From Pseudidiomarina halophila (GTDB taxonomy: Bacteria; Pseudomonadota; Gammaproteobacteria; Enterobacterales; Alteromonadaceae), in NCBI RefSeq assembly GCF_003987215.1, contig NZ_PIPW01000003.1:124001-188000 (forward strand): a DNA stretch of 64,000 nt. Direction: 5' to 3'. Position 1 is the first letter of the stretch, and each line of letters opens with the position of its first letter. Below the pieces are notes generated by a model. That model made no database searches and was not told the DNA's origin. It saw nothing but the letters and a program-made list of their open reading frames with translations. Of the stretch, positions 44,631 through 55,300 are shown in pieces. The position numbers and the translations under genes are program-made.

Positions 44631-47600
44631 CGGCAGGTTCCCTGTGGTCGTTGAGGGTAATGTCATTAGTGTCGATCATTTCCAGCGAATGACGCTGGCG
44701 TAGTGATGAAAAGATGCGGTTCTGCGGCGCAAAATCGTCGTAGCCCTGGCCGTCGGTATGATTCCAGCTGATACCAAAAAACGCGCCTGTGGAGTTGCGA
44801 ATAATGTCATGGCGCACATCGAAGCTGAACTGCCATAAGTTGCCGTTTGACTGCCACAGTTCATAATCCAGATTTAGCCCAACCTGAGTCGAAGACAGAC
44901 CGCGCACCCGGTTGTCATCTTCCAGGTAACGTGTGTAACGTAAATCAAAACCAAAACGCCAGGGTTTCCAGTACTGCCGCCAGCCACTTTCTACTGACCA
45001 GTGATCAAGCAATTGATTCTGGCCAAATTCATTTAAGGTAAGCTCTGCTTCAACATGCACACGCGAATCCAGCCAGGGCTGGTAGAAGAAGCGATCACGC
45101 AGCGTTACTCCGTACCGATGATCCAATTTATACTGGGTCAGAATGTCGTCATCGATTGCTGTGGCAGGGAGTTGCTGTTCCGATAATTCACGCCCAAAAA
45201 CCTGCAGTTCAACATCGTTACGGGCACGGTTGTTCCAGAAGTATTTCCAGCGTCCTGATAGTGACGCATAGGCGGACCAGGCTCCTTCGACGCCGCTATC
45301 GCGCGCACTTGCCTGATAGTAAATATTCAGATTAGCTTCCGCATCAAAATACTTGTTAGCTAACCAGTAGGCCTGATTGTCGCTGATCAGAGTATGCAGC
45401 CCAGTGCCGTTGTGCGCCCGCCATTGCACTGAGCTGTTCCAGTAAGCATCGAGGTCTTCAAGCTTACGCAGGTAGTTCCAGCGGGCGTCGATAAACTTTT
45501 CTTGCTCATCGCGAATGTCTTCATCAAAGTTGTTACGGGCGCGGTAGCCTAAATCAAATCCCCAGGTGCCGTCATCCTGCTCATCGAGCGCATAACGGGT
45601 ATCAGCATAGACTCCGTGCTGAGCATCAACGGGCCAAATTGTCGGTGGCTTTTCCGCAGCGCGCGAGATGGCAACTTGCTCCGTGGTGACAGCTTCAGCC
45701 CCGCTGGGTAATGACTGTGGCTGCCAGATGAAGAAACGATAATAACTGTGTTCGCTGTCGCCGCGATGGGCAACTTTGTAGAAGGTGTCTTCGGCAAACC
45801 ACTGGTAGCTCTGACTGGCATTATCGTCGCGGCCTTCGTAGTGGTCGATACGGATCAGACTCTTAGCCGGAATAAACAGCTCGATGTTCTGTTGCTGGCT
45901 GGCACGGAACGTCTTTATCTGCGTTGGCGGGGTCACGGGGTTACCATTTTGGTCGACCAGTCGATACAGAACTAACGCCGGGGAAGGCTCTGTGAACGCC
46001 AGCCCGATCAGGTGACGCCCTGCAGCGAGTTCAAGACTTACCGACTGTTGCTGACCGTTAAGCTCCAGTGTGCGTTGCCCGGTTGGCGCGTCGATACTGA
46101 CACTTACCGGCATGGCAGGTGCGGTAATCTCTTCAATTTTACGGATCTGTAACTCAAGCTTCATGGCATCACGCAGCTCAACAGCTATTTCTGCTTTCTC
46201 GTCATCTGCTAAGCGGCGCTCGCCGGGCTTAACGTCTGTCAGCATAAGTGCGCGGCGCAGTTGGAGCCAGGGGGAGCTGGGTTGCCAGCGGGCGGTTTCC
46301 AGAAAAGCGATACCATCACTGGCACTGACGGTGTCCAGTCGTTGCCAGCCATAACCTGAGGTGAGTTGGTCTAACAAGTAATGTTGCTCATCGGTTAACA
46401 CCGTACCCAGGGTCTCAGCTTTAATGCGCTTGAGTTCGCTGGCATCAACCGGCCCCTGTTGGTGCTCAAGTAACAACTCAGCAAGTCGCAGAGTTAAATC
46501 CGGTGTGGCTGCCGGTGGGCGACTATGCTGGCTAACTGCACTTGAATCATCAGTGAGCTCGCTATGCAAAAAAGGTTCGGCGGTTTCGATAACAATTCCG
46601 GCGTCAAAACCTTTAGTCTGCACAGTTATAGAATTTGGTTGTCCGGCATCGAGCTCAAGTGTGTAGCTCTGCGGCAGGCCGACATACCTGCCGTCATGTT
46701 GTGACCAGCTCAGGCTGTCACTGCTGCGATCCTGACGAATGACTAACGGATAGGTTTTTTGATTAACGGTTACCGTGACTTCCCGGACCGGCTCAGTGCC
46801 AGTGGGCAGGTCTTTCAATACCGGATACAGGGTCAGCTTAAGTCGTGGTGAATTGCTGATCCGGGTGCTTACCGGTGCTGAATCCTGCAGATAAAAGGTC
46901 GATAAATACTGATTCAGATCCTGATTATAAATCAGCGCCTGCCGTGTCATTCCATCGAGTTCTACAGGGCGTTTAACCCAGCTGTAAGCGCCCCCTAATG
47001 CTGCGTTCTCATAAATAACCCGAGGCCAGGCAACCTGGGTTGGCCCCGGTAATTGCAGGAACCACTCCTGAAACAGGGCGAACTGATCGGATTCCCAGGC
47101 GGCGCGCAGTGCTTCGGCGTCAACACCGGTAACCGCACCACTTTGATTCAGCAGCCAGAACAGCTGTGCCGCTTCATGGTAGCGATTCTGGTGGGCCCAG
47201 CTTCGGGCTATTTCCACCAGCGCCTGCTCATCATTGCGCTGCAACATCCGCCACGCCCAGTAGCCCTCGACGTCAAACCAACGTTCCTGTTCGATAAAGT
47301 AGTGTAACAACACTGCTTCGGCTTCACGTTGCAACGCTGATTCAGGACTGACGGCAAAATCAACCAACAGCTGGCGCGCGGTAAAGTTGTAGCCAAGTTC
47401 CATGATGTGGGTGTAAACATCTTCAATTGTGTTCAACTGCGCGGGGAAAGTCGCTGCCAGTGACGCTTTGATAGCAGCGAATTCGGCCATACCCAAACCT
47501 TTTTTCTGGGTCAGGTACTCACTGGCGTAACGCTGGGCGAATTGGTTTGCGCGCGCGTTCAGGCGAGGTCGCCATTGCTCCATAACTTCATGTTTCAGAG

Positions 47601-49083
47601 CATTTTCCGCGAGCGGTTCAGCCTCACCGGACAAGAGTGCCTCTAACAGCAACGCATGTTCAGCGGGGGACAGGTCCAGCCAGGTCGTTTCAGTGGGTGG
47701 TTCGCGCCGTTCGACCTGATAATCCAGTCGTAACCATGCTTCGTGTTCACCTGTGTTTTGCACAGTGATCGAGCTGTAAGGCTTATGGAAAGGTAGCACC
47801 AACTCAGTCACTCTGTGGCTGGGTTGCTCAGTGTTTGTCGCGCTAGCTAATTGGGAAGCATTATCGAGTTGCCAGCGCTCGTTGACTGCAAACTCGGGTA
47901 GATAGCGGATCTGTTGTTGCTCACCGCCGCTTGAACGAATAGTAAGAGAGGCTGGCTGGTTCGGCCATTTTAACATCACCCGCACCGGTGCCTGTTGCGT
48001 CTGCTTCGGCAATTCAAAAATTGCCGACCGGGTCGCTGGCAGCTGATAAAAATAATCAACCTCGCGCGTTGCTTCCCGGGGAATGGGCAGGAACGTCTCC
48101 TGATCCTCGCGCATATTGCCGGTCAGCGGCACAAAAACATCGGTTTGCAGCGTCTGATTTGGTGGCAGGCTACGGAAAAACGAAGTTGTTACCAAGGGAT
48201 ATGGTTCCAGTGCCGATTGTTTTTGCTCTGCCTGGTCCACGGGCCGCGGGGCATTGCGTTGGAACAAAAACTGACGTTCGGGATCAGTTTCAAGCCAACG
48301 CAGATAGGCGTTGCGATCAAGGTCTATGGCGATCTGTTGTTCTGCCTCAACGACATAAAAAGGTAGTAAAATCGAACGGGACAGCAACTGCGTACCCTGA
48401 CTCAAAGTATCGTTGTAGCGGGTTGTGGTATCGAGTTGCGCCTCCAGCTGAAACGATTTTGGGCTGGCGAAACCAGCTGACTCAGCTGCCATTGTCAGCA
48501 CTTCCCGCAACTGATACGAAGCATCCCAGGGCAGCTTTACTTCAAGGTGGTAAAGTCCCGGCTCGGCAAATTCGATAGTGTAGTTGGTATCAGCGTGGAT
48601 AAACTGAAAGTCGTGAGACTCGAATCCCGACTCCCGCGTTAAAGTACTGGTATCGTGTGCGTCGCTCAACTTGATCCGGGCATCCCGGGTGTGTTCTGGC
48701 ATGGCCTCTGTTTCGGAGCGATAAAACTGCATCGCCACCTGCTCAGCGTCAGTAGTTTCCAGCAGCACTATACGTTCGGCCGGTGTCTGCAGATGATAAA
48801 AGTAATCGGTGAAGTCATCTTCGGAATGCGCATCCAGAGGGTCGTGACTGATAAAGACGCCATCTCCTTCCGATGACCAAACCTGCGGTGTCTGTGACGC
48901 AGTCTCGTCCGTATTATGGTAAACCCGAAGTCGCCACCATTCGCTTGGTGCGACCTCGAGTCTGACGTGCGACGCACCGTGCCGCGTCACATCGACCTCA
49001 TACCAGAGCGTACGACTGAAAGGCTGTGCTGCTGCGGACTGCAAAATTAGCAGTGCAAGGCCCAGGACTACACTACGAATCAT
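44620..49083 (-). CDS. Very large secreted protein with probable C-terminal outer-membrane barrel
   Basis: 1487 residues from ATG 49083, which overlaps the upstream stop as ATGA. Signal peptide 1–20 (VVLGLALLILQSAAAQ). Residues ~20–470 are beta-rich (LRLDYQVERREPP and similar). A helical, TPR-like stretch follows (about 480–680), then more beta domains. From ~1160 the sequence becomes amphipathic strands rich in Trp, Tyr and Asn (WGFDLGYRARNNFDED, LHTLISDNQAYWLANKY, RWKYFWNNRARNDVELQVFG, WRFGFDLRYTRYLEDD, WQFSFDVRHDII), typical of an outer-membrane barrel, and ends with a soluble tail. TPR plus barrel resembles exopolysaccharide exporters such as PgaA and BcsC in plan only. I infer export of the polymer. 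No family recognised. Confidence 0.7.
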   Translation of the reverse strand: MIRSVVLGLALLILQSAAAQPFSRTLWYEVDVTRHGASHVRLEVAPSEWWRLRVYHNTDETASQTPQVWSSEGDGVFISHDPLDAHSEDDFTDYFYHLQTPAERIVLLETTDAEQVAMQFYRSETEAMPEHTRDARIKLSDAHDTSTLTRESGFESHDFQFIHADTNYTIEFAEPGLYHLEVKLPWDASYQLREVLTMAAESAGFASPKSFQLEAQLDTTTRYNDTLSQGTQLLSRSILLPFYVVEAEQQIAIDLDRNAYLRWLETDPERQFLFQRNAPRPVDQAEQKQSALEPYPLVTTSFFRSLPPNQTLQTDVFVPLTGNMREDQETFLPIPREATREVDYFYQLPATRSAIFELPKQTQQAPVRVMLKWPNQPASLTIRSSGGEQQQIRYLPEFAVNERWQLDNASQLASATNTEQPSHRVTELVLPFHKPYSSITVQNTGEHEAWLRLDYQVERREPPTETTWLDLSPAEHALLLEALLSGEAEPLAENALKHEVMEQWRPRLNARANQFAQRYASEYLTQKKGLGMAEFAAIKASLAATFPAQLNTIEDVYTHIMELGYNFTARQLLVDFAVSPESALQREAEAVLLHYFIEQERWFDVEGYWAWRMLQRNDEQALVEIARSWAHQNRYHEAAQLFWLLNQSGAVTGVDAEALRAAWESDQFALFQEWFLQLPGPTQVAWPRVIYENAALGGAYSWVKRPVELDGMTRQALIYNQDLNQYLSTFYLQDSAPVSTRISNSPRLKLTLYPVLKDLPTGTEPVREVTVTVNQKTYPLVIRQDRSSDSLSWSQHDGRYVGLPQSYTLELDAGQPNSITVQTKGFDAGIVIETAEPFLHSELTDDSSAVSQHSRPPAATPDLTLRLAELLLEHQQGPVDASELKRIKAETLGTVLTDEQHYLLDQLTSGYGWQRLDTVSASDGIAFLETARWQPSSPWLQLRRALMLTDVKPGERRLADDEKAEIAVELRDAMKLELQIRKIEEITAPAMPVSVSIDAPTGQRTLELNGQQQSVSLELAAGRHLIGLAFTEPSPALVLYRLVDQNGNPVTPPTQIKTFRASQQQNIELFIPAKSLIRIDHYEGRDDNASQSYQWFAEDTFYKVAHRGDSEHSYYRFFIWQPQSLPSGAEAVTTEQVAISRAAEKPPTIWPVDAQHGVYADTRYALDEQDDGTWGFDLGYRARNNFDEDIRDEQEKFIDARWNYLRKLEDLDAYWNSSVQWRAHNGTGLHTLISDNQAYWLANKYFDAEANLNIYYQASARDSGVEGAWSAYASLSGRWKYFWNNRARNDVELQVFGRELSEQQLPATAIDDDILTQYKLDHRYGVTLRDRFFYQPWLDSRVHVEAELTLNEFGQNQLLDHWSVESGWRQYWKPWRFGFDLRYTRYLEDDNRVRGLSSTQVGLNLDYELWQSNGNLWQFSFDVRHDIIRNSTGAFFGISWNHTDGQGYDDFAPQNRIFSSLRQRHSLEMIDTNDITLNDHREPADEN

Positions 49084-49964
49084 TCGCTCGCAGCTCCTAC
49101 GATGCACTGCATCGCCCGGAGGGTTTTGTCTTTATCGCTAACCAGGCTGTCGCGTACCCCGCGACTCATTTCAACGTGCACGAATTGCTCTGATTTACCC
49201 CAGCGGGCCAGTGCCTGCGCGACGTTATTTTGTGTTCCGCCAAGCTCACCAACTTCTTCCGGGTAACGTAAAACAGTTACATTTAACTGTGCAGCGAGGC
49301 AGGACTGGATCTCGTGCAGGCGCGTCTCATGCATGAACTGATCGCTGGTACCGTGACTGAGAATAATATCAGCGCTGCGGCCGGCTTCCGTCACTCGCTT
49401 ACTTTTGGCATAGCCATGTAACTGCACAATCACACCATCCGGTTGCTCTGCCATCCAGGCCTCTGATGCTGCCAGTAAAGGACTGCGGCGGGCATTGGAA
49501 ATATCGCTATTGGTCTTTGGCTTTTGCTCCTGTCCGGCATAACGATGGATGGAATTGGACATATACACCTGGGCAAGATCATGCTGCCAGGCGGTTTCGG
49601 CGATAGCAGCCGTGTGCAGGTCAAAATAGCGATGCGGCGTTTGCAGGAACACTGCATTTTCGCTACTTGGCCGATAACCGAATGCACCCCATCCCAATTG
49701 TGTTTTGCTGGAGGCCAGAATAACTTCAAGATTTTGCCACGGCGCACGCTGTAACTGGTAAAACTCCGTCAGGCCATCTTCCCGCTGGTCACGGAATAAT
49801 GACAAAAATGACGCTTCTAAGGCCGCCTGGTTCGGTGAAGAAACACTTTGGTAGTAATCACTGCGCGGCACGTTATCAAACCATGGCACTTCGAGAGTTT
49901 GACTCTGGACCGGTAACGCTTGAAGTAACAAACCGATAGCACAGTAAAATTTAAAATAGCGCAT
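49080..49964 (-). CDS. Secreted hydrolase-like protein, possible polyglutamate hydrolase
   Basis: 294 residues from ATG 49964, chosen for GGAGG 6 bases upstream. Signal peptide 1–20 (CAIGLLLQALPVQSQ). The sequence has many spaced histidines and a late glutamate: LQTPHRYFDLHTAAIAE, SNSIHRYAG, IVQLHGYAK, ILSHGTSDQF, LGGTQNN and HVEMSRGVRDSL. The pattern recalls zinc-dependent poly-gamma-glutamate hydrolases of the PghP/M14-like group, but this is from memory. The same domain appears twice, degenerate, in the CapC fusion protein. A CapD- or PgdS-like trimming role is inferred. Its stop overlaps the next gene as ATGA. Confidence 0.6.
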   Translation of the reverse strand: MRYFKFYCAIGLLLQALPVQSQTLEVPWFDNVPRSDYYQSVSSPNQAALEASFLSLFRDQREDGLTEFYQLQRAPWQNLEVILASSKTQLGWGAFGYRPSSENAVFLQTPHRYFDLHTAAIAETAWQHDLAQVYMSNSIHRYAGQEQKPKTNSDISNARRSPLLAASEAWMAEQPDGVIVQLHGYAKSKRVTEAGRSADIILSHGTSDQFMHETRLHEIQSCLAAQLNVTVLRYPEEVGELGGTQNNVAQALARWGKSEQFVHVEMSRGVRDSLVSDKDKTLRAMQCIVGAASE

Positions 49965-52353
49965 TGCCGTCCTCCGTATAAATCTCAACTTGATAAGTAG
50001 GGGCTTCAGCCAGATATCCAGCCTGAATATATCCGGAATTCGGGACTGAACTGCTAACGATGATTCGGTAGCTATTGTCGTTCAAATCGCGACCCAAAAG
50101 AAAGGGTAGTCGTGTTGGTTGCCAGAGCGCAGGCTGATTCTGATTTAACAACAGTACTTGCGGCGCAGCTGTTGCTTCATCTATCTGAAATGTCCGCTTG
50201 CTTACAGTATAGTCGGTGAACACTCCAACCTGCTCTTGCTTCACTAATGTTAGAGTCACTTGGTGTGGTTCGGCAATAGCCGGAAAATAATTAAATGTTA
50301 CCCACTCTTCGGCAGTGCGTTTTTGCAGCTCAAATGACAGCTGATTCTTTAGTTTATAGGCATTCCGGACACGGAAAGGGTGCTGACCCGACATGGGTTG
50401 GTAGTTGCTGAACCAACGCACTGAATTCGATGGCGATATTGATAACTGGTAGTTGCCTTGCGGCAGCGCTGGTAGAAATAATTTACCTGTCTGCGCATTG
50501 AGCCAGTCGCGTTGCAGCAATTCACCGTTTATCGCAATTTCTATAGCAAGTGGTGCCGCATTCGCTTTTTGATAAACCAGCTGTGGCCGCACTTCCTGGG
50601 CGTGATCAGGAGCTGTTAATGTATAGTCCGCATCAACGGTATTGATGGGGTAATAGAGCAGGTTTGCTGGCCGCTCTGTCACATCCGTTCTTAGTTCACT
50701 CTTATCCGCAGCCATAAACAGCTCAAAATAAGGGGCATCTTCCAGATTGCTCAGACTGTACCAGTGCTCGCCTTCAAGGGCGTCATCACGAGTCGCTGCC
50801 TCCGCCAGCGGCACCTGCCAGGATAACAATCGCGTCACTGGAACCGTTGATTCTGAGGTGCTCAGCGGCCGGGTTAAAAACCACTTTGGAATCTGTTGTT
50901 GCTCGGGTTCATTCTCATCCGAGGGATCAACGCGATAAGGCATATCTGCCGGACGCGTGTAGACATTGACCAGCACATCCGCCGCATCAGCGGGCTCTGA
51001 GGTCATCAGACGCACTTTGAGCGCTGCCGCAGTGGCAGGTGCCACAATGTATTGTGACGATTTGTGATGAACCTTTGCCGCCAGACTTGAGTCAACCGCC
51101 ACTTGATAGGGGTTCACACCAAGTTCAGGTCTTAACTGACCGGACAGCAACTGTTCGCCCGCTTCATTGACAACCGACCATTGCAGTTGGGCATCGTTGC
51201 CAAAATTTGTAGTATCGGTGGTCAGCCAGCGGGCGTCGAGTCGCAGCGGTTGCAACCGTTGTGATTCACTGACGAGGGTGAATGTTAGCTCGGTATCTGC
51301 CTGCGCTACCGCGCTGCGCAAATAGTGATACTCCGGCACAACAACATCGCCGCGCGCATCAAAGAAATTCAATTCACAACGCTGGTCGGCAGCAAACCGG
51401 TAAAGGTTCGGTTCGGCTGGCATCGCCAGCCGCTCGGTTGCTGAATTTAGCTGTAACGGAGTGACGACGAGAGCTTCGCTCTCATTGACTCTGCTTAGCT
51501 GCAGATTCACCGCTTGATTAGCTGCGAGGCTGGCGCAGCTGAATCCCGAAATAGTACGCTGTATACGGGTATCAATGGTTAGCCAACGTTGCGGACCGAT
51601 CACTGCCAGTTCGTCGACGACGCTGGGCTCTTCGCTATAGATTTCCGCGTTTTCGTTCACGAACAGGGCACGCGAGATGATGTCGCCGTTGCTGGCTGAT
51701 GAAGGTCCAATCGGTTGCCAGCGTTGCATTAGTGCCGCAGTGCGCTCGCGTTCCGGAATTAGATCGACCGGATAAATATGGTCTTCAAAATAGGCTGCTC
51801 TTTGCTCGTCGTTAAGCCGTTGCCAGGTGCGTGTTACTGATTTCTGATCGTAGCGTTCAAGTACTGCAACGCGAATAGCTAACGGTCGTGAAGCAGCAGT
51901 TAAAGTCAGTGCGAACTCGGTCAGTTGCTGGCGATCTGTGAAACTAACCACATGCAGCTGGGTAAGACCTGCGCGGTCATCCTGAGGTGAGTCAAAGAAG
52001 CGGGGCGGTAGTTCATTCGCGCCGATTGGTTCGTCGTCACCATGCATAGTGACGGTGTAGGTTTGACTGAGTTCAGTGTCTGGCCGGGCCTGAAATCTCA
52101 GCTCAGCCTCTTCATCAACGGCTGGAACGCCGACGGGAGTATGTAAGATACGTACCTGGGTTGCCTCATTTGGCACGTCGAAGTTTAAGGTTTCCCCGGG
52201 GCGGAGAATGTAAACAGTCGACTGCTCATAGTTATCTTCCCACGGTTGCACATCGCGTATGGTAAAGGTCGTTATGTTACTAACCGCATAGCCGATCACA
52301 AGTAAAACTGTCAGCAGCGTGAACAGCAGCAGGAGGCGCCCGATCATTCTCAT
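49951..52353 (-). CDS. Membrane-anchored periplasmic beta-rich protein
   Basis: 800 residues from ATG 52353 (ATGA overlap with the upstream gene). One N-terminal TM anchor (residues ~4–24, IGRLLLLFTLLTVLLVIGY) and a ~775-residue extracytoplasmic part. That part is rich in beta strands and hydrophilic turns, with few cysteines and no recognised catalytic motif. Segments such as LQWSVVNEAGEQLLSGQL and LFLPALPQGNYQLSISP suggest repeated Ig-like or jelly-roll domains. Style and composition resemble the first half of the downstream barrel protein, so the two may pack together across the periplasm. No family recognised. Confidence 0.65.
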   Translation of the reverse strand: MRMIGRLLLLFTLLTVLLVIGYAVSNITTFTIRDVQPWEDNYEQSTVYILRPGETLNFDVPNEATQVRILHTPVGVPAVDEEAELRFQARPDTELSQTYTVTMHGDDEPIGANELPPRFFDSPQDDRAGLTQLHVVSFTDRQQLTEFALTLTAASRPLAIRVAVLERYDQKSVTRTWQRLNDEQRAAYFEDHIYPVDLIPERERTAALMQRWQPIGPSSASNGDIISRALFVNENAEIYSEEPSVVDELAVIGPQRWLTIDTRIQRTISGFSCASLAANQAVNLQLSRVNESEALVVTPLQLNSATERLAMPAEPNLYRFAADQRCELNFFDARGDVVVPEYHYLRSAVAQADTELTFTLVSESQRLQPLRLDARWLTTDTTNFGNDAQLQWSVVNEAGEQLLSGQLRPELGVNPYQVAVDSSLAAKVHHKSSQYIVAPATAAALKVRLMTSEPADAADVLVNVYTRPADMPYRVDPSDENEPEQQQIPKWFLTRPLSTSESTVPVTRLLSWQVPLAEAATRDDALEGEHWYSLSNLEDAPYFELFMAADKSELRTDVTERPANLLYYPINTVDADYTLTAPDHAQEVRPQLVYQKANAAPLAIEIAINGELLQRDWLNAQTGKLFLPALPQGNYQLSISPSNSVRWFSNYQPMSGQHPFRVRNAYKLKNQLSFELQKRTAEEWVTFNYFPAIAEPHQVTLTLVKQEQVGVFTDYTVSKRTFQIDEATAAPQVLLLNQNQPALWQPTRLPFLLGRDLNDNSYRIIVSSSVPNSGYIQAGYLAEAPTYQVEIYTEDGNALF

Positions 52354-55300
52354 TCTGAGGCCTCCCGGTGCAACCATTGAAGACGTGTGCGTACAAATTC
52401 ATGAACCATTGCCTGGATTTGCATGTTATCGGCAGCCAGCTCAAGCGTTGTGTCCGATAACGGCGCCAGATTCTTCACGGCAATAATTTCATCTTCCGCA
52501 TTGCTTAATACAAAGTAGCTTTGTAACGACTCGTCGTCCTGCCAGAGCTCCAGCTCAAGCTCCGGGAAGCGGTGTTGCAGGGTCGCCAGCAGTTGAATAT
52601 TCTGCGATTGCTCAAATTGATTAAGCAAGCGCTTGACGATTTGTAACCTTGATGGCGATATCGCTGCAAAGGATTGCTGAGTTAAAGCCAGCTTCACATC
52701 GTAATTACGAACCGGGATCCCAAGGGCCAGCATCTGCTGGTACAACACTGAGTCTGAGGCAAGGGTTCTGAAACTCTCCCGGATGCCACGGGGCAGCCAA
52801 ATTTCTGCATAATGCGCTGAGGGTATAAATTTGGTAAAGCGTGCTTGTGCGGTATAGCTTGGCGGCGCAGTTTCGATCAATTCATCGGCTGCTGCAATGC
52901 CGGCGCCTGCCAGTAACGACTGCAAATAATACCGCAGCTGGACGAAGCCAGGATGTTGCGCGGCGAAAGGTTTATTTAGTTCATAAAAACTTAGTCTGAC
53001 GTGGTCAGCTTCATCTTCATCATCAGCACTGTAGCCCCTTACTTGCACAGCGGTGACACCTTCGTCCGCATGATGCCTAAGGGCTGCCTGATGGATTAGG
53101 TTGAATAAAGACATTGGATTACTTCTGGCGACGACCCGAGCCGAGCCGTCGGTATTTGCCATTGGGTGTGCGCCACTTACCAGTAACGCACTGGCCTCCA
53201 TTTGCTGGAATAGTGTGCCAGCAAACTCAAAACTACCGGTCTCAAATAGCGGCGACGGTGCTTCAATCACGTAAGGGGTTGTTGCGCCTAATTTGAAAAC
53301 GAAGGTTCCCCAATGCCGTAATTTATTTGTCTCTGCATCTACTTGTTCCCGCAGTATAAAATACTCTGATCCACTTGATATATGTTTGTACAGAATGATT
53401 TGGTAACCCAACTGGGCAGCTGACTGCGCAATCTGATTAATCAGCGGTCTGGCTCTGCTCATCCATTCGCCTGCATCATACTGGTCGATAACCATAAACA
53501 GAGGCTTGAGTACCGTCTGATCAAAATAAAGCAGCTCAGACTGTTGCGGAACCACGTAATCCTGGGAGTTCTTTGCCGCAAGCAACCGTTTGTTCTCTTG
53601 CAGGAAAGAAAGCAAGTAACCGGCAATTTGTTGTTCGTTGGCGACCGTCTGGATATCATCACTCACGGCTGCATTTGTTAGGATCGAAAGCACCGCCGAT
53701 TGGGTCAGGAATAGTTCGGCGAATCCGTAACGTGAGACCTCGCGTTGACGGTTTTGAAAATCCGGGGTATCCCAGATGATCTGATAACCTGAAGTTAATT
53801 GTTCGAGCGTCGCCAACGATAGATCTGCGGGCGGGCGATCCTTCACCCACATTTTGGTTTCACTGGCGTCAACATCAAGTGCGTCAGCCGAAGCGCGCTG
53901 GCCGAGCAACTGGCGCGCCAGGCTTGGCGAGTACTCGCGAACTTGTATGGTGTTGTTAAGCGCTAACGTCTGATGAAAAACCTGGAATAGCGTTTGCGAG
54001 TTGAGCAATAACTGATCGCTACCGTCTCGCGCCCTGTTTGCCCGGGCTGAAGCGACAGCGAGGTATTTCGCGTTGAGCCGTTCAAACAGTGGAACCATGA
54101 CCAGCGCGGTCAGACTTTCATCCATTACTGTAGGAAATTCTAGAGCCAGTTCAGTGCTTTGCGACAGGTCGAAAACAAAAAATCCCCAACCACGCTCAGG
54201 CTGATTATCGCGCAATACCAGATAACGTGATTCCGTCCAGATCGCCTCGTAACCAAAGTCATTCGCTAGCCCGGCAATCTGGTTTAACTGCGCTGTGGAC
54301 GGTGATGGCCCGAGTGTATCGATTGCTAAAAGTGTTTGGCGAAACTGATCAAGCGTTATAGGCGAAATGGTGACACCGCGCTTCATCGATTCCGAAGAAA
54401 AATTTGCGCGCCTGGACTCTTCGACGACGGCTGACAAGGATCGCTGTGTCACCGTTATCGTGTTCGACTGTGTCGACGTTACCGTGGGGACGTCGGTTAC
54501 TGGATTATACAGTGTCAGCGAAAAGCCGATAAGGCTGGCGACAACGGCTGCCACCAGTGATGTTTGTACCGTGGTTCGGGTCAATTTTATGGCGATATTT
54601 TTCTGATACATCTTTATCGCCAGCAAAGTCGCCAACAAATAACCAAAACCGTAGAGGTCGGTAATTTTTTGCTCCGGAAACCAGGTAATGATGATGTAAC
54701 CGAGAATTAACTTGTAAGCGAAGCCGATATTAAAAAACATCAACAGCTGGCGCGCGCCTTCAATGTTTCGATTGCGTATCAAGGGCAGTTTGAGAAGCCA
54801 GATAGCAAAAAACAGAATGACGAAAGCTTCAACAAAAGTGGTCAGGATTTTGATCGGGTTATACCACTGTAAAGCCAGCAAGCTGGGAATGAGAATACCG
54901 TTAAAATCCCACCCATATCTGAGGTTCAGTCTTGACGATAAAAATGCTGCAGTGATCAGGATGATATAAGCTTTCGGACTCGCGAGAATGTTACTGGCGA
55001 CGTCTTCGTACATGTAACCTAAAGTACTGATATTAAAGTTGGTGAGCGGTATGAGTATGTAGCTGATGATGGCATAAGTTATGGCCAGATGAACCAACAA
55101 CGTCGATAGCCCACGCTTAAGTCCACTGTTCCAGAACTGGTTGGCGCTTAGTGCAATGATGATCAGACCAAAGCTATGCAGACTGCTGCGAAATTCATAT
55201 TCTACGCCGCGTTGTAATAAATAGTCGTCCAGGGCGACAAGCAAATAAGCGTCGAACACCACCCGCACCAGGACACTGACCAGAATAAGAATAAAAAATC

